Assembly (NCBI GenBank): GCA_019912395.1
Contig: JAIOIH010000049.1
Coordinates: 1-64,000 of the forward strand
Source: Flavobacteriales bacterium
GTDB lineage: Bacteria > Bacteroidota > Bacteroidia > Flavobacteriales_F > PHOS-HE28
Length of the DNA stretch: 64,000 nucleotides
Reading direction: 5' to 3'
Below, one piece after another: positions 53,831 to 61,266 of this stretch. Below the pieces are notes generated by a model that did no database searches, was not told where the DNA came from, and worked only from the letters and a program-made list of their open reading frames with translations. The position numbers and the translations under genes were made by a program. Every line of letters begins with the position of its first letter. Position 1 is the stretch's first letter.

Positions 53831-54551
53831 GCGCTAAGCTCTTCTCCAGCGCGATCGCGCGGGGGAACATGATGTTGTTCTCCAAGTGGATGTGCAGGTG
53901 CAGGTCCTCCTCGAATTCCTTGAGCATGTTGAACGCGGTGGCGTAGGTGGCACAACCATCGGTCGGCATGGTGAAGCCATCGCTCACGGCCTTCATCCGC
54001 TCAAAGCGCTCACCCTCGGCGTTGTGATCCTCCATCATCATGTTCACGGGGTTCTCCACCGTTCCGAAGTGCGGAACCTTGAACGCCTCACCGGAGCGTT
54101 CGCTCCTGGCGAGGTTGCGCACGAAGGGGAACAGCACCAGCTCCTCCTTCTTCATGTGGGCGGCCATGGCCCCCACGCAAGCGTTGAACTCGTCGTAGAG
54201 GGTGAACAGCTCCGGATGGCGTTCGCCATGCACCTTGCAGAGCTTCGCCAAGTACTGCTGAATGATCGGTCCGCGCTCCTCCACATAGCGGTGATGCACG
54301 GTCTCCACATGGTCGGCGAGTTGATCCAAGGGCCAGGTGCGGGCATCCTCGCCGCTCTTGGCATCACGCGCCAGGAGCTTGGTGATATCCTCGGCCAGTT
54401 GGTTCTGATCGATGTTCTTATTTGCGCAGACCTCCTGCACGGAGCGACCTCCCTTGCAGCAGAAATCGATGCCGTATTTGGTGAGCACGGCGGCTGCGCG
54501 ATAGTCCTCAGCGACAATGGACCCCACGGTCCGTTCGGGTGTGATCTTCAT
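53817..54551 (-). CDS. ric: iron-sulfur cluster repair di-iron protein Ric/ScdA (YtfE)
   Basis: A 244-aa protein. The N-terminal ScdA-N/DUF542 region carries TVGSIVAEDYRAAAVLTKYG and IDFCCKGGRSVQEVC; the C-terminal hemerythrin domain has HVETVHHRYVEE-type (DHVETVHHRYVEER), HGERHPELFTLYDEF, AHMKKEELVLFPF and HLHIHLENNIMFPRA. Ric restores Fe-S clusters after nitrosative or oxidative damage. Its ATG overlaps the stop of the small membrane gene (ATGA), and its 3' end overlaps the hemerythrin gene. Confidence 0.93.
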   Translation of the reverse strand: MKITPERTVGSIVAEDYRAAAVLTKYGIDFCCKGGRSVQEVCANKNIDQNQLAEDITKLLARDAKSGEDARTWPLDQLADHVETVHHRYVEERGPIIQQYLAKLCKVHGERHPELFTLYDEFNACVGAMAAHMKKEELVLFPFVRNLARSERSGEAFKVPHFGTVENPVNMMMEDHNAEGERFERMKAVSDGFTMPTDGCATYATAFNMLKEFEEDLHLHIHLENNIMFPRAIALEKSLAHAAN

Positions 54552-54793
54552 GATCGTGTTGTTTGATTGTTGTTCGCCGTTTCACCGGCGAGGGTTGATG
54601 TGCGGTTGAACTGCCTGGTGCCAAGCACGATGAGCGCGGAAACCTGCAGTGCTTCCACTGCCGTGCCGGGGGTGCGGAAACCCATGCCCGCATAGCGATG
54701 GATCCGCCAAGAGGCCAGGTAGGCCATACCCACCAGAAGACCCGGCCATGTGAACACCTCGACCAAAGGGACAGGGTGGTTCACGATCAACAT
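54548..54793 (-). CDS. 81-aa small membrane-associated protein in the NO operon
   Basis: Frame MLIVNHPVPLVEVF ... to TGA at 54548. It has one hydrophobic segment (VFTWPGLLVGMAYLASWRI) and a second weak one (VEALQVSALIVLGTRQF). Both ends overlap neighbours by ATGA: its start overlaps the haemoglobin stop and its stop overlaps the ric start. That packing makes it very likely a real gene. Family not recognised; it could help localise or regulate the detoxifying proteins. Confidence 0.7.
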   Translation of the reverse strand: MLIVNHPVPLVEVFTWPGLLVGMAYLASWRIHRYAGMGFRTPGTAVEALQVSALIVLGTRQFNRTSTLAGETANNNQTTRS

Positions 54794-55227
54794 CAGCGGA
54801 TGGGTGTCGTACCGGCACGGGCATGCTCGGCCATTCTGAACTGGAACATCTGCGCCATCATCACCGAGCGCTGCTTGGCCTCCTCGGCCGTAGGGCCGGT
54901 AAAGAGCTCGTTCAGCGTGGTATGGAACAGTTGCAGCCAACGGTCGAAGTGGGCCTTCCCCAACGGGAGCATCGAGTGTGGCATGAAGGGGCTGCCGGTG
55001 TACGTATGCTGGCCCAGCAGGATGGTCTGCCAAAAGGTGTAGAGCTTGGCCAGATGCTCCGGCCAACGGTCCTGGATGGTAGCGTTGAAGATCGGTCCCA
55101 CCAACTCATCCAAGCGGGCCCGGCCATAGAACGTATCCACCAGCAGGCGCACGTCCTCAATGGTACGGATGTCCCCCTTCCGGTGCTGTTCTTCCGCAGG
55201 TTTCTCCGTCTTGGACCTCTCCATCAT
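54793..55227 (-). CDS. group III truncated haemoglobin
   Basis: A 144-aa globin: IEDVRLLVDTFYGRARLDEL, GPIFNATIQDRWPEHLAKL, FWQTILLGQHTYTGSPFMPH (the F-W and HxxL features of group III), and GKAHFDRWLQLFHTTLNELF with the proximal His. Group III globins bind O2/NO and are linked to NO defence. It is the first gene of a four-gene minus-strand operon, with the -7 box TAATTTG about 25 nt upstream and a dyad at 55281-55296. Confidence 0.9.
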   Translation of the reverse strand: MMERSKTEKPAEEQHRKGDIRTIEDVRLLVDTFYGRARLDELVGPIFNATIQDRWPEHLAKLYTFWQTILLGQHTYTGSPFMPHSMLPLGKAHFDRWLQLFHTTLNELFTGPTAEEAKQRSVMMAQMFQFRMAEHARAGTTPIR

Positions 55228-55252
55228 CTCCTATGCCTTCGAACGTGGATCG

Positions 55253-55260
55253 CAAATTAC
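55253..55260 (-). promoter_or_regulatory. -7 box GTAATTTG for the NO operon
   Basis: Minus strand GTAATTTG, 25 nt upstream of the haemoglobin ATG; TAnTTTG-like. Confidence 0.4.
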
Positions 55261-55280
55261 CGGCTCTTGCCACGACACGT

Positions 55281-55296
55281 CCTGACGAACGTCAGG
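55281..55296. promoter_or_regulatory. dyad operator candidate CCTGACGAACGTCAGG
   Basis: Two exact 7-bp half sites, CCTGACG and CGTCAGG, around AA. The CTGAC-N4-GTCAG shape is that of Crp/Fnr-family sites. Its centre (55288.5) is about 41 bp upstream of the start predicted from the -7 box, the usual class II activator place. It overlaps the fdhD stop codon. Confidence 0.5.
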
Positions 55297-56167
55297 CCAC
55301 CTGTCCCTCGGCTCCCGCCCCGCCGGCATAGAGGTTGAAGCGATCCCGTTGCAGGAAGCCGATGAGCGTGAGCCCACCTTCCTTCGCCAGCTGCACGGCC
55401 AACGATGAGGGGGCCCCTACCGCTGCCATCAATGGGATGCCGGCCATGAGGCATTTTTGCACGAGCTCGAATCCGGCGCGACCGCTCACCAATAATTGGT
55501 AATTGTCCGTTGTCCTTTGTCCGGGGGCGGTCACCGAGTTCGTGCCACCTGAAGTGAGCAGTGCTCCGATCACCTTGTCCACCGCGTTGTGGCGGCCCAC
55601 GTCCTCGCGCAGGAGGAGCAACTTCCCCTCGCCATCGAAAAGGGCCGCTGCATGGTTTCCACCGGTGTGCTTGAAGACCGTTTGGGCTTCGCGCATGCGG
55701 CCCGGCAAGGTGGTGATCACTTCCGCGTCGATGGGGCCGAAGGGTGTGATCTCCCTTGCGCATTGCGTGCGAACCGCGTCGATGCTGGTCTTTCCGCACA
55801 CACCGCAACTGCTGCTGGTGTAGAAATTGCGCTGCCACTTCGCCGGATCGAGCTCCACGGAGGGATGCAGTTCCGCGCGTACCACGTTGCCGCGCTCCTC
55901 TTTTTTCACGTTCTCACAATGCTCCACGCGCACCACTTGTGCCGGATCGGTGATGATGCCCTCGGTGAACAGGAAGCCGAGCACTAGTTCGGCATCGTGG
56001 CCCGGTGTGCGCATGGTGACGCTGAGGGGCACTTCCTTGCGGTGGTCAAGCGGGCCATGGCCAAGACGGATCTCCAATGGTTCCTCGGTGACGAGAATAT
56101 CATCCACCTCGGAGACCTTACCCTGGTCGACGCGTGAGATCTGGATCGGTGTGACCGGCGTTCTCAT
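55292..56167 (-). CDS. fdhD: formate dehydrogenase accessory sulfurtransferase FdhD
   Basis: A 291-aa protein. The signature cysteines are in SSSCGVCGKTSIDAV (Cys121 and Cys124); other conserved parts are VTMRTPGHDAELVLGFLFTEG, LFDGEGKLLLLREDVGRHNAVDK, and LLVSGRAGFELVQKC. FdhD passes sulfur from IscS to the Mo/W-bis-MGD cofactor so that formate dehydrogenase is active. No formate dehydrogenase genes are in the window. It starts 6 bp after the tag stop, so the two genes form one unit. Confidence 0.95.
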   Translation of the reverse strand: MRTPVTPIQISRVDQGKVSEVDDILVTEEPLEIRLGHGPLDHRKEVPLSVTMRTPGHDAELVLGFLFTEGIITDPAQVVRVEHCENVKKEERGNVVRAELHPSVELDPAKWQRNFYTSSSCGVCGKTSIDAVRTQCAREITPFGPIDAEVITTLPGRMREAQTVFKHTGGNHAAALFDGEGKLLLLREDVGRHNAVDKVIGALLTSGGTNSVTAPGQRTTDNYQLLVSGRAGFELVQKCLMAGIPLMAAVGAPSSLAVQLAKEGGLTLIGFLQRDRFNLYAGGAGAEGQVA

Positions 56168-56173
56168 TGGTTG

Positions 56174-56746
56174 TCAGGCTGTTCGCCGCCAGCAGGTCAC
56201 CAGATGGTCGTCCACCATGCCGCAGGCCTGCATGAACGCATGGACGATGGTGGTGCCGACGAATTTGAAGCCGTGCTGCTTGAGGTCCTTGCTCATGGCA
56301 TCGCTTTCCGGGGATGAGGCGGCCACGTCCACCGTCCTTTTAGGTCGGTTCACCTTGGTCTTGTGGCCGACGTGCTTCCAGAGGAATCCGTCGAAGGCTC
56401 CGGGACCGTTCTCCATGATCTTCAAGTAGGCCTGCGCGTTGCTGATGGAGGCTGCCACCTTGGCCCGGTTGCGGATGATACCGGGGTCGTTCAGCAACCG
56501 GGTAACATCCTTCTCTCCGTACCGCGCGATCTTCTCCACATCCCAGTTGTCGTATGCCTTCGCATAGCTCTCCGTACGGATCAGGATGGTGTACCAGCTC
56601 AATCCTGCTTGGGCCCCATCGAGGATCAGTTTCGCAAAGAGCTTGCGGTCATCGTGCTCCGGCACGCCCCAAACCTCATCGTGGTACCGCATGTAGATGT
56701 CATCCTTCAGGCACCACGGACAACGGATCTTTTCATCCGATTTCAT
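56174..56746 (-). CDS. tag: DNA-3-methyladenine glycosylase I
   Basis: A 190-aa enzyme. MKSDEKIRCPWCLKDDIYMRYHDEVWGVPEHDDRKLF-type N-terminus (zinc Cys pair CPWC), FAKLILDGAQAGLSWYTIL and KIARYGEKDVTRLLNDPGI are typical; HGFKFVGTTIVHAFMQACGMV and HLVTCW supply the rest of the zinc site. It excises 3-methyladenine from DNA. Met23 of a longer frame is used since E. coli Tag starts at the same place. Upstream of fdhD. Confidence 0.94.
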   Translation of the reverse strand: MKSDEKIRCPWCLKDDIYMRYHDEVWGVPEHDDRKLFAKLILDGAQAGLSWYTILIRTESYAKAYDNWDVEKIARYGEKDVTRLLNDPGIIRNRAKVAASISNAQAYLKIMENGPGAFDGFLWKHVGHKTKVNRPKRTVDVAASSPESDAMSKDLKQHGFKFVGTTIVHAFMQACGMVDDHLVTCWRRTA

Positions 56747-56936
56747 GCGTGCGAAGTTCGCCATAAGTTCATCAGGGTCCCCGCCGTGGGGCCGTAGATC
56801 ATCATCGAGCAATGGCCAAGGGGTGCGTCCGAACGGGACCCAACGTTTTCCGGAACCCCGTGATCGGCCGTTGGCTGTTGACCCAACATGCAGCAGGTCC
56901 TCCGGATGTCCCGGCCCCCTCGGTGGAATTCCACGC

Positions 56937-58409
56937 TCAGTACACGATCAATCGCGGCTCGCTCATTTCCTCCATCGCGTACTTCAGGCCTTCGCGGCCC
57001 AACCCGCTGTCCTTGATGCCGCCGTACGGCATGCTGTCGACGCGGAAGCCGGGAATGCCGTTGATGATGATGCCGCCGACCTCCAGTTCCTCATGCGCCA
57101 TTTTCACGTGGGCGAAATTGTTGGTGAAGACGCCTGCCTGCAACCCGTAGTTGCTGTCGTTGACGCGAGCGATGCCCGCGGCAAGGTCCTTTACGGGCTC
57201 CACGATGGTGATGGGACCGAATACCTCCGCACGATCCACTTTCATGGAATGCTTGGTGCCGGTGAGCAGGGTCGCGGCAAAGACATTGCGTTCGGCATCC
57301 ACGGGCTTTCCGCCGGCAAGCAGTTCGGCACCGCCCTTCACCGCTTCATCCAGCCAGGAGCTGATGCGCTCGAAGTGACCCTTGTCGATGATCGGGCCCA
57401 CGGAAACTGCGGGATCACTGGGGTCACCGGCCTTCAGCGCGTTGAACTCCTTCACCAGCAGGTCACGGAATTGCTCGAACTCCTTTTGCACCACGAAGAT
57501 GCGCTGGGTGCTGATGCAGGTTTGTCCGGCGTAGAGGTTGGCCCCCATGGCAACGCTCTTCGCGGCTGTGGCGAGGTCGGTGCCTTCGTCGATGATCACC
57601 GCCGCGTTCCCGCCCAGTTCAAGTGCCACTTTCTTCTTGCCGCAGATCGCTTTCAAATGCCAGCCCACCTTATCGCTTCCGGTGAAGCTGAGCATGGCCA
57701 CGCGCTCGTCCTTCACCAACAATTCAGCGATGGAATTGCCACAGAGCAGCACGTTGAACGCACCCTTCGGCCAGCCGATCTCCTCCATCATTTTCCCCAA
57801 TGCCAATGCGCTGAGCGGGGCTTGAGGCGCGGGCTTCAGCACTACGGGGCACCCCACGGCCATGGCCGGTGCCACCTTGTGCAGCACCAGGTTCAACGGG
57901 AAATTGAACGGTGTGATCGCGCCGATGACCCCGATGGGAAAGCGCTTGGTGAAGGCTGTTTTACCCGTACCGGCATCAAAGTCGATCGGTGTCATTTCGC
58001 CCGTGAAGCGCAGTGCTTCCGCAGCAGCGGTGCGAACGGTGGTGATGCAGCGCGCGATCTCGCCCTTGGCATAACCGATCGGTTTTCCACCTTCCTTCAC
58101 GATCAGCATCGCAAGGTCGTCCGCATGCTTTCCGATCAATTTGGCCAGTGCTTCCAGCTTTTCGCTACGGTCCCCGGCGCTCAGCTTATGCACGACGGCA
58201 CGGCTGGCATGGGCGGCTGCGATGGCCTCCTCCATTTGCGCCGCAGTGGCGTGCGGAATGCGGGCCAGCTCCGTGCCGTGGTACTTGTCCACCACGGAGT
58301 TGAAGCTGCCGTCACCTTCCTTGGTCCACGCGCCATTGATGAAGTTGGCGGGGCTGAACAAATGGTCCATGACTTGAACCTTTTTGGGGGATGCGAGGGA
58401 CTGGGACAT
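56937..58409 (-). CDS. NAD(P)-dependent aldehyde dehydrogenase
   Basis: A 490-aa ALDH. FNGA-like INGAWTKEGDGSFNSVV at the start, ITPFNFPLNLVLHKVAPAMAVG (NAD-binding), LSFTGSDKVG, catalytic Glu in KKVALELGGNAAVI and catalytic Cys in AGQTCISTQRIFV, then VEVGG-like LEVGGIIINGIPG. Likely oxidises a short or branched aldehyde; the family resembles semialdehyde/lactaldehyde dehydrogenases, substrate unclear. A possible link to GABA metabolism with gabT is remote (26 kb). The -7 box TAAATTTG ends 4 nt before the ATG. Confidence 0.94.
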   Translation of the reverse strand: MSQSLASPKKVQVMDHLFSPANFINGAWTKEGDGSFNSVVDKYHGTELARIPHATAAQMEEAIAAAHASRAVVHKLSAGDRSEKLEALAKLIGKHADDLAMLIVKEGGKPIGYAKGEIARCITTVRTAAAEALRFTGEMTPIDFDAGTGKTAFTKRFPIGVIGAITPFNFPLNLVLHKVAPAMAVGCPVVLKPAPQAPLSALALGKMMEEIGWPKGAFNVLLCGNSIAELLVKDERVAMLSFTGSDKVGWHLKAICGKKKVALELGGNAAVIIDEGTDLATAAKSVAMGANLYAGQTCISTQRIFVVQKEFEQFRDLLVKEFNALKAGDPSDPAVSVGPIIDKGHFERISSWLDEAVKGGAELLAGGKPVDAERNVFAATLLTGTKHSMKVDRAEVFGPITIVEPVKDLAAGIARVNDSNYGLQAGVFTNNFAHVKMAHEELEVGGIIINGIPGFRVDSMPYGGIKDSGLGREGLKYAMEEMSEPRLIVY

Positions 58410-58413
58410 GGTG

Positions 58414-58421
58414 CAAATTTA
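58414..58421 (-). promoter_or_regulatory. -7 box TAAATTTG next to the ALDH start
   Basis: Minus strand: TAAATTTG, CACC, ATG. Full TAnnTTTG match and the shortest spacer seen. Confidence 0.55.
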
Positions 58422-58479
58422 CCGTGAACTGAGGGGAAGGCTTTCAGTAAGCTGTGGTGGACCGGAACCACACATCCCC

Positions 58480-59178
58480 TCACGCGCAGGCGCAGGTGAG
58501 CACACTGATGCGGATGCCTGGCACGTTGGCCAAGGCCAGGGCGCAGCTCTCCAGGGTGGCACCGGTGGTCACCACATCATCCACCAGCAGCACGTGGGCA
58601 TCCTTCAAGGCATCGGGATCGGCCAGTTGGAAGGCCGCCTTCACGTTGCCCCAGCGGGCCAACCGGCCGCGTTTGGTCTGCGTGGAGGTGTGTACCACGC
58701 GCAGCAACCCGGTATCCACTGCACGCAACGGCCATGCCTCGCGCATGCCGTCCACCAGGACCTGTGCCTGGTTGTAGCCGCGCTGTTTTTCCTTCCGGCG
58801 GTGAAGGGGTACGGCCAAGAGCACGTCCACGTCGGCAAAGCGGGTACTGTGCATCACTTCCTCGGCCATTCTTCGTCCCAGCTCCAGCCCCACGGCGGGG
58901 TCGCCCCGGTATTTCAACCGATGGAGCATGTGCTGCACCATGCCATCCTTGGTGAATTGCAGAAAAGCGCTCGCGGCATGCAGCCGGAGGCGACCGCGGA
59001 AGACCTGTTCCACCTTGTTGTCGGGATCATCGTGCGACCGCAGCCGGGGAAGATCATCCACACAATCGCTGCAAATGCTCCGCTCATACCGCATCAATGC
59101 CTGGTCGCATCCCGCACAGCGCCGGGGCAGGAATACCCCCGCCAGGTCGTACAAAAGGTTGCTCTTACGGTCCTCCAT
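58480..59178 (-). CDS. ComF-family phosphoribosyltransferase-like protein
   Basis: A 232-aa protein. Zinc-finger Cys pairs RRCAGCDQ and ICSDCVDDLP at the N-terminus, MLHRLKYRGDPAVGLELGRR and PVPLHRRKEKQRGYNQAQVL-type (AVPLHRRKEKQRGYNQAQVL) in the middle, and the PRPP motif VLLVDDVVTTGATLESCA near the end. ComF helps late DNA uptake in competent bacteria; most non-naturally-competent lineages still carry it, so the role here is not settled. Confidence 0.9.
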   Translation of the reverse strand: MEDRKSNLLYDLAGVFLPRRCAGCDQALMRYERSICSDCVDDLPRLRSHDDPDNKVEQVFRGRLRLHAASAFLQFTKDGMVQHMLHRLKYRGDPAVGLELGRRMAEEVMHSTRFADVDVLLAVPLHRRKEKQRGYNQAQVLVDGMREAWPLRAVDTGLLRVVHTSTQTKRGRLARWGNVKAAFQLADPDALKDAHVLLVDDVVTTGATLESCALALANVPGIRISVLTCACA

Positions 59179-59237
59179 GGTTCATGGATCTGTTGACAAC
59201 TGGCGGATGGCACGCGGAATGCGACAGCGCCCGAAGA

Positions 59238-59245
59238 TAGTTTTG
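59238..59245 (+). promoter_or_regulatory. -7 box TAGTTTTG for the coiled-coil gene
   Basis: TAGTTTTG (TAnnTTTG match) 17 nt before the ATG at 59263. Confidence 0.5.
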
Positions 59246-59262
59246 CGCACTAGCCCAATACC

Positions 59263-60189
59263 ATGGACCCCATGACGGAGATCAAAGACCCGAGCACCAC
59301 GCCGCCCAAGAACCGCAACAATACCCTGCTGCTTGCCTTGGTGGTCCTGCTGTTGATCAGCAATGTGGTGTTACTGTTCCTCTGGTTCCAAAAGAAGGAC
59401 CAAGCCGTCGCTTCCGCCAATCAGGTCACTGCCATTACCAGTGAAAAGGAGAATGTGACCAAGTTGCTGGAGGACATGCTGGTGCAGTACGATACCCTTA
59501 GTACCAACAACGACCAACTGCGCACGGGCATGGATTCCCTGCAGAAGCAGATCGTCACCCTGATGGACAAGGTAAAGCGGGGGAACTACGACATTCACAA
59601 GGCCAAGAAGGAAGCCGAGACCCTGCGGAGGATCATGAAAGGCTACGTGGTGACCATCGACTCGCTCAATCAGGTGAACCAGGCCTTGATGGCCGAGAAT
59701 ATGACCACGAAGCAACAGCTCGGTGAGGTCACCGGACAAAAGGAAGCCTTGGAGAGCAAGACCGCCGAACAGCAGGCCCTGATCAAGAAGGGCTCAGTGC
59801 TGATGGCCACGGGCATGTCGGCCAATGCCCTCTTCGTGCGCAATAACGGAAAGCAGGTGAACACTGAGCGCAGCAGCAAAGCCGAAATGATCAAATGCTG
59901 CTTCACCCTGGGGGAGAACCGCATCACCACAGCGGGAACCAAGACCCTCTACATGCGGGTGATCGGGCCCGACGGCTCGGTGCTGCCGGCCAGCGAACAG
60001 GCCAACCGCTTCTTTTATGACGGGGTGGAGGGTGAGTTCAGCGTAAAACGTGACGTGAACTACCAGAACGAGCCCGTGGAGGTGTGCATGTTCTGGACGG
60101 CCACCGGTGAGCTCTCCGGTGGGGAGTACAAGGTGGACGTGTACGAGAGCGGGATGAAAGTGGGCCATACCACGTTCAACTTGAAGTGA
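59263..60189 (+). CDS. coiled-coil inner-membrane protein of unknown function
   Basis: A 308-aa protein: one N-terminal span (LLLALVVLLLISNVVLLFLWF), a coiled coil over about residues 50-170 (KENVTKLLEDMLVQYDTL, LQKQIVTLMDKVKRGNY, EAETLRRIMKGYVVTIDSLN) and a beta-rich C-terminal domain (KAEMIKCCFTLGENRITTAG, KTLYMRVIGPDGSVLP, CMFWTATGELSGGEYKVDVYE). Similar proteins are conserved in Flavobacteriales without a function. Second Met (59272) is an alternative start. Confidence 0.8.
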   Translation: MDPMTEIKDPSTTPPKNRNNTLLLALVVLLLISNVVLLFLWFQKKDQAVASANQVTAITSEKENVTKLLEDMLVQYDTLSTNNDQLRTGMDSLQKQIVTLMDKVKRGNYDIHKAKKEAETLRRIMKGYVVTIDSLNQVNQALMAENMTTKQQLGEVTGQKEALESKTAEQQALIKKGSVLMATGMSANALFVRNNGKQVNTERSSKAEMIKCCFTLGENRITTAGTKTLYMRVIGPDGSVLPASEQANRFFYDGVEGEFSVKRDVNYQNEPVEVCMFWTATGELSGGEYKVDVYESGMKVGHTTFNLK

Positions 60190-60272
60190 GGGCGGCGGGT
60201 GTTCTTCGGAATGGCCGCTGTGGGCGGATCACGTAGTTCGGTACGCCATGGGCTGATCCCCAATGGGCATGC

Positions 60273-61187
60273 TCAATGGAGGATCGCCTTCAACAATGCT
60301 GGAATATCGGAATACACATGCACCCGGTCCGGCAAGCTTGTTTCCGGGATCGAGCGGAGCACCGGACCGCAGAAATGGAAGCGGATGCGGGGTTCAGGGA
60401 GGTACTCCACGAGCCGGTTCAAATAGGTCATTTCATCACCCGTCCTGGGATAGATCGTGAGCACAGAACAGATGTCCAAGGGACCTGTCCATCGCGCCGC
60501 CAAGCCTCCGAGGTCCTCGATCGGTACGCTCTCGCCGAGGTAGATGCTGCGCCTTCCCTCGCGCCGTAGGTGATACTGGAGATAGAGCAAACCAAGTTCG
60601 TGGATCTCGTTCTCCGGCAGGTAAAGCACCGCCATGGGCCGTGTATCATCGCTTCCATAGGGCAGGGCATCGATGGCGCTGATCAATTTCTGGCGCACCA
60701 GATTGCTGGAGAAGTGCTCCTGTGCGGGGCAAATGGCTGAGGCTTGCCACAGCAGACCGAGCATGTTCAACAAGGGCAGGAAGAGGTTCTCCACCAAGGC
60801 CTCGAACCCATGGTCCACGCGATAGTTCCGCGAGGTGCGTTCGAAGAGGTCCTCGTCATAGGTCACCGTGGCCAGCTTCAGGGCGTTCAAGGCACTGTCC
60901 TTGTCCAGTTGCCTGCTGATCTCGTTCTTGATCTTCTCTTCGCGCTGCTTCCCGGTGAGGGCGGCAATTTCAGAGATGGACATCCCTTCCTTCAAGAGGA
61001 GGGAGGTATTGAGGATGGTCTTCAGGTCATCCATGTCGTAGGACCGGATGTTGGTCTTGCTGCGTGACGGCTTCAGCAGGCCGTGCCTTCGCTCCCACGC
61101 CCGTATGGTGTGCGCCTTGATGCCGGAGAAGAGCTCAAGGTCCTTGATGCTGAACCGTTCACTGTAGTAGACTGGTTGACGGGGCAT
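60273..61187 (-). CDS. CarH/LitR-like B12-binding MerR regulator
   Basis: A 304-aa protein. N-terminal MerR HTH (RFSIKDLELFSGIKAHTIRA, then WERRHGLLKPSRSKTNIRSY). The effector half has the B12-photoreceptor signature W147-x9-E157-H158 (in GLLWQASAICPAQEHFSSNL) and H196 in ENEIHELGLL, matching CarH's W-x9-EH and the ExHxxG cobalt ligand place. GESVPI follows. CarH binds DNA in the dark with adenosylcobalamin and lets go in light to allow carotenoid synthesis. It is separated from crtI by the DUF4397 gene. The D of the usual DxHxxG is E. Confidence 0.9.
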   Translation of the reverse strand: MPRQPVYYSERFSIKDLELFSGIKAHTIRAWERRHGLLKPSRSKTNIRSYDMDDLKTILNTSLLLKEGMSISEIAALTGKQREEKIKNEISRQLDKDSALNALKLATVTYDEDLFERTSRNYRVDHGFEALVENLFLPLLNMLGLLWQASAICPAQEHFSSNLVRQKLISAIDALPYGSDDTRPMAVLYLPENEIHELGLLYLQYHLRREGRRSIYLGESVPIEDLGGLAARWTGPLDICSVLTIYPRTGDEMTYLNRLVEYLPEPRIRFHFCGPVLRSIPETSLPDRVHVYSDIPALLKAILH

Positions 61188-61266
61188 TCAATCGGGCATC
61201 TCGGCAATGGAGAGGAGGCGGCCACCATGACCGCCTCCCACTCATCCTTGTGGGTATGTGCTGCGC

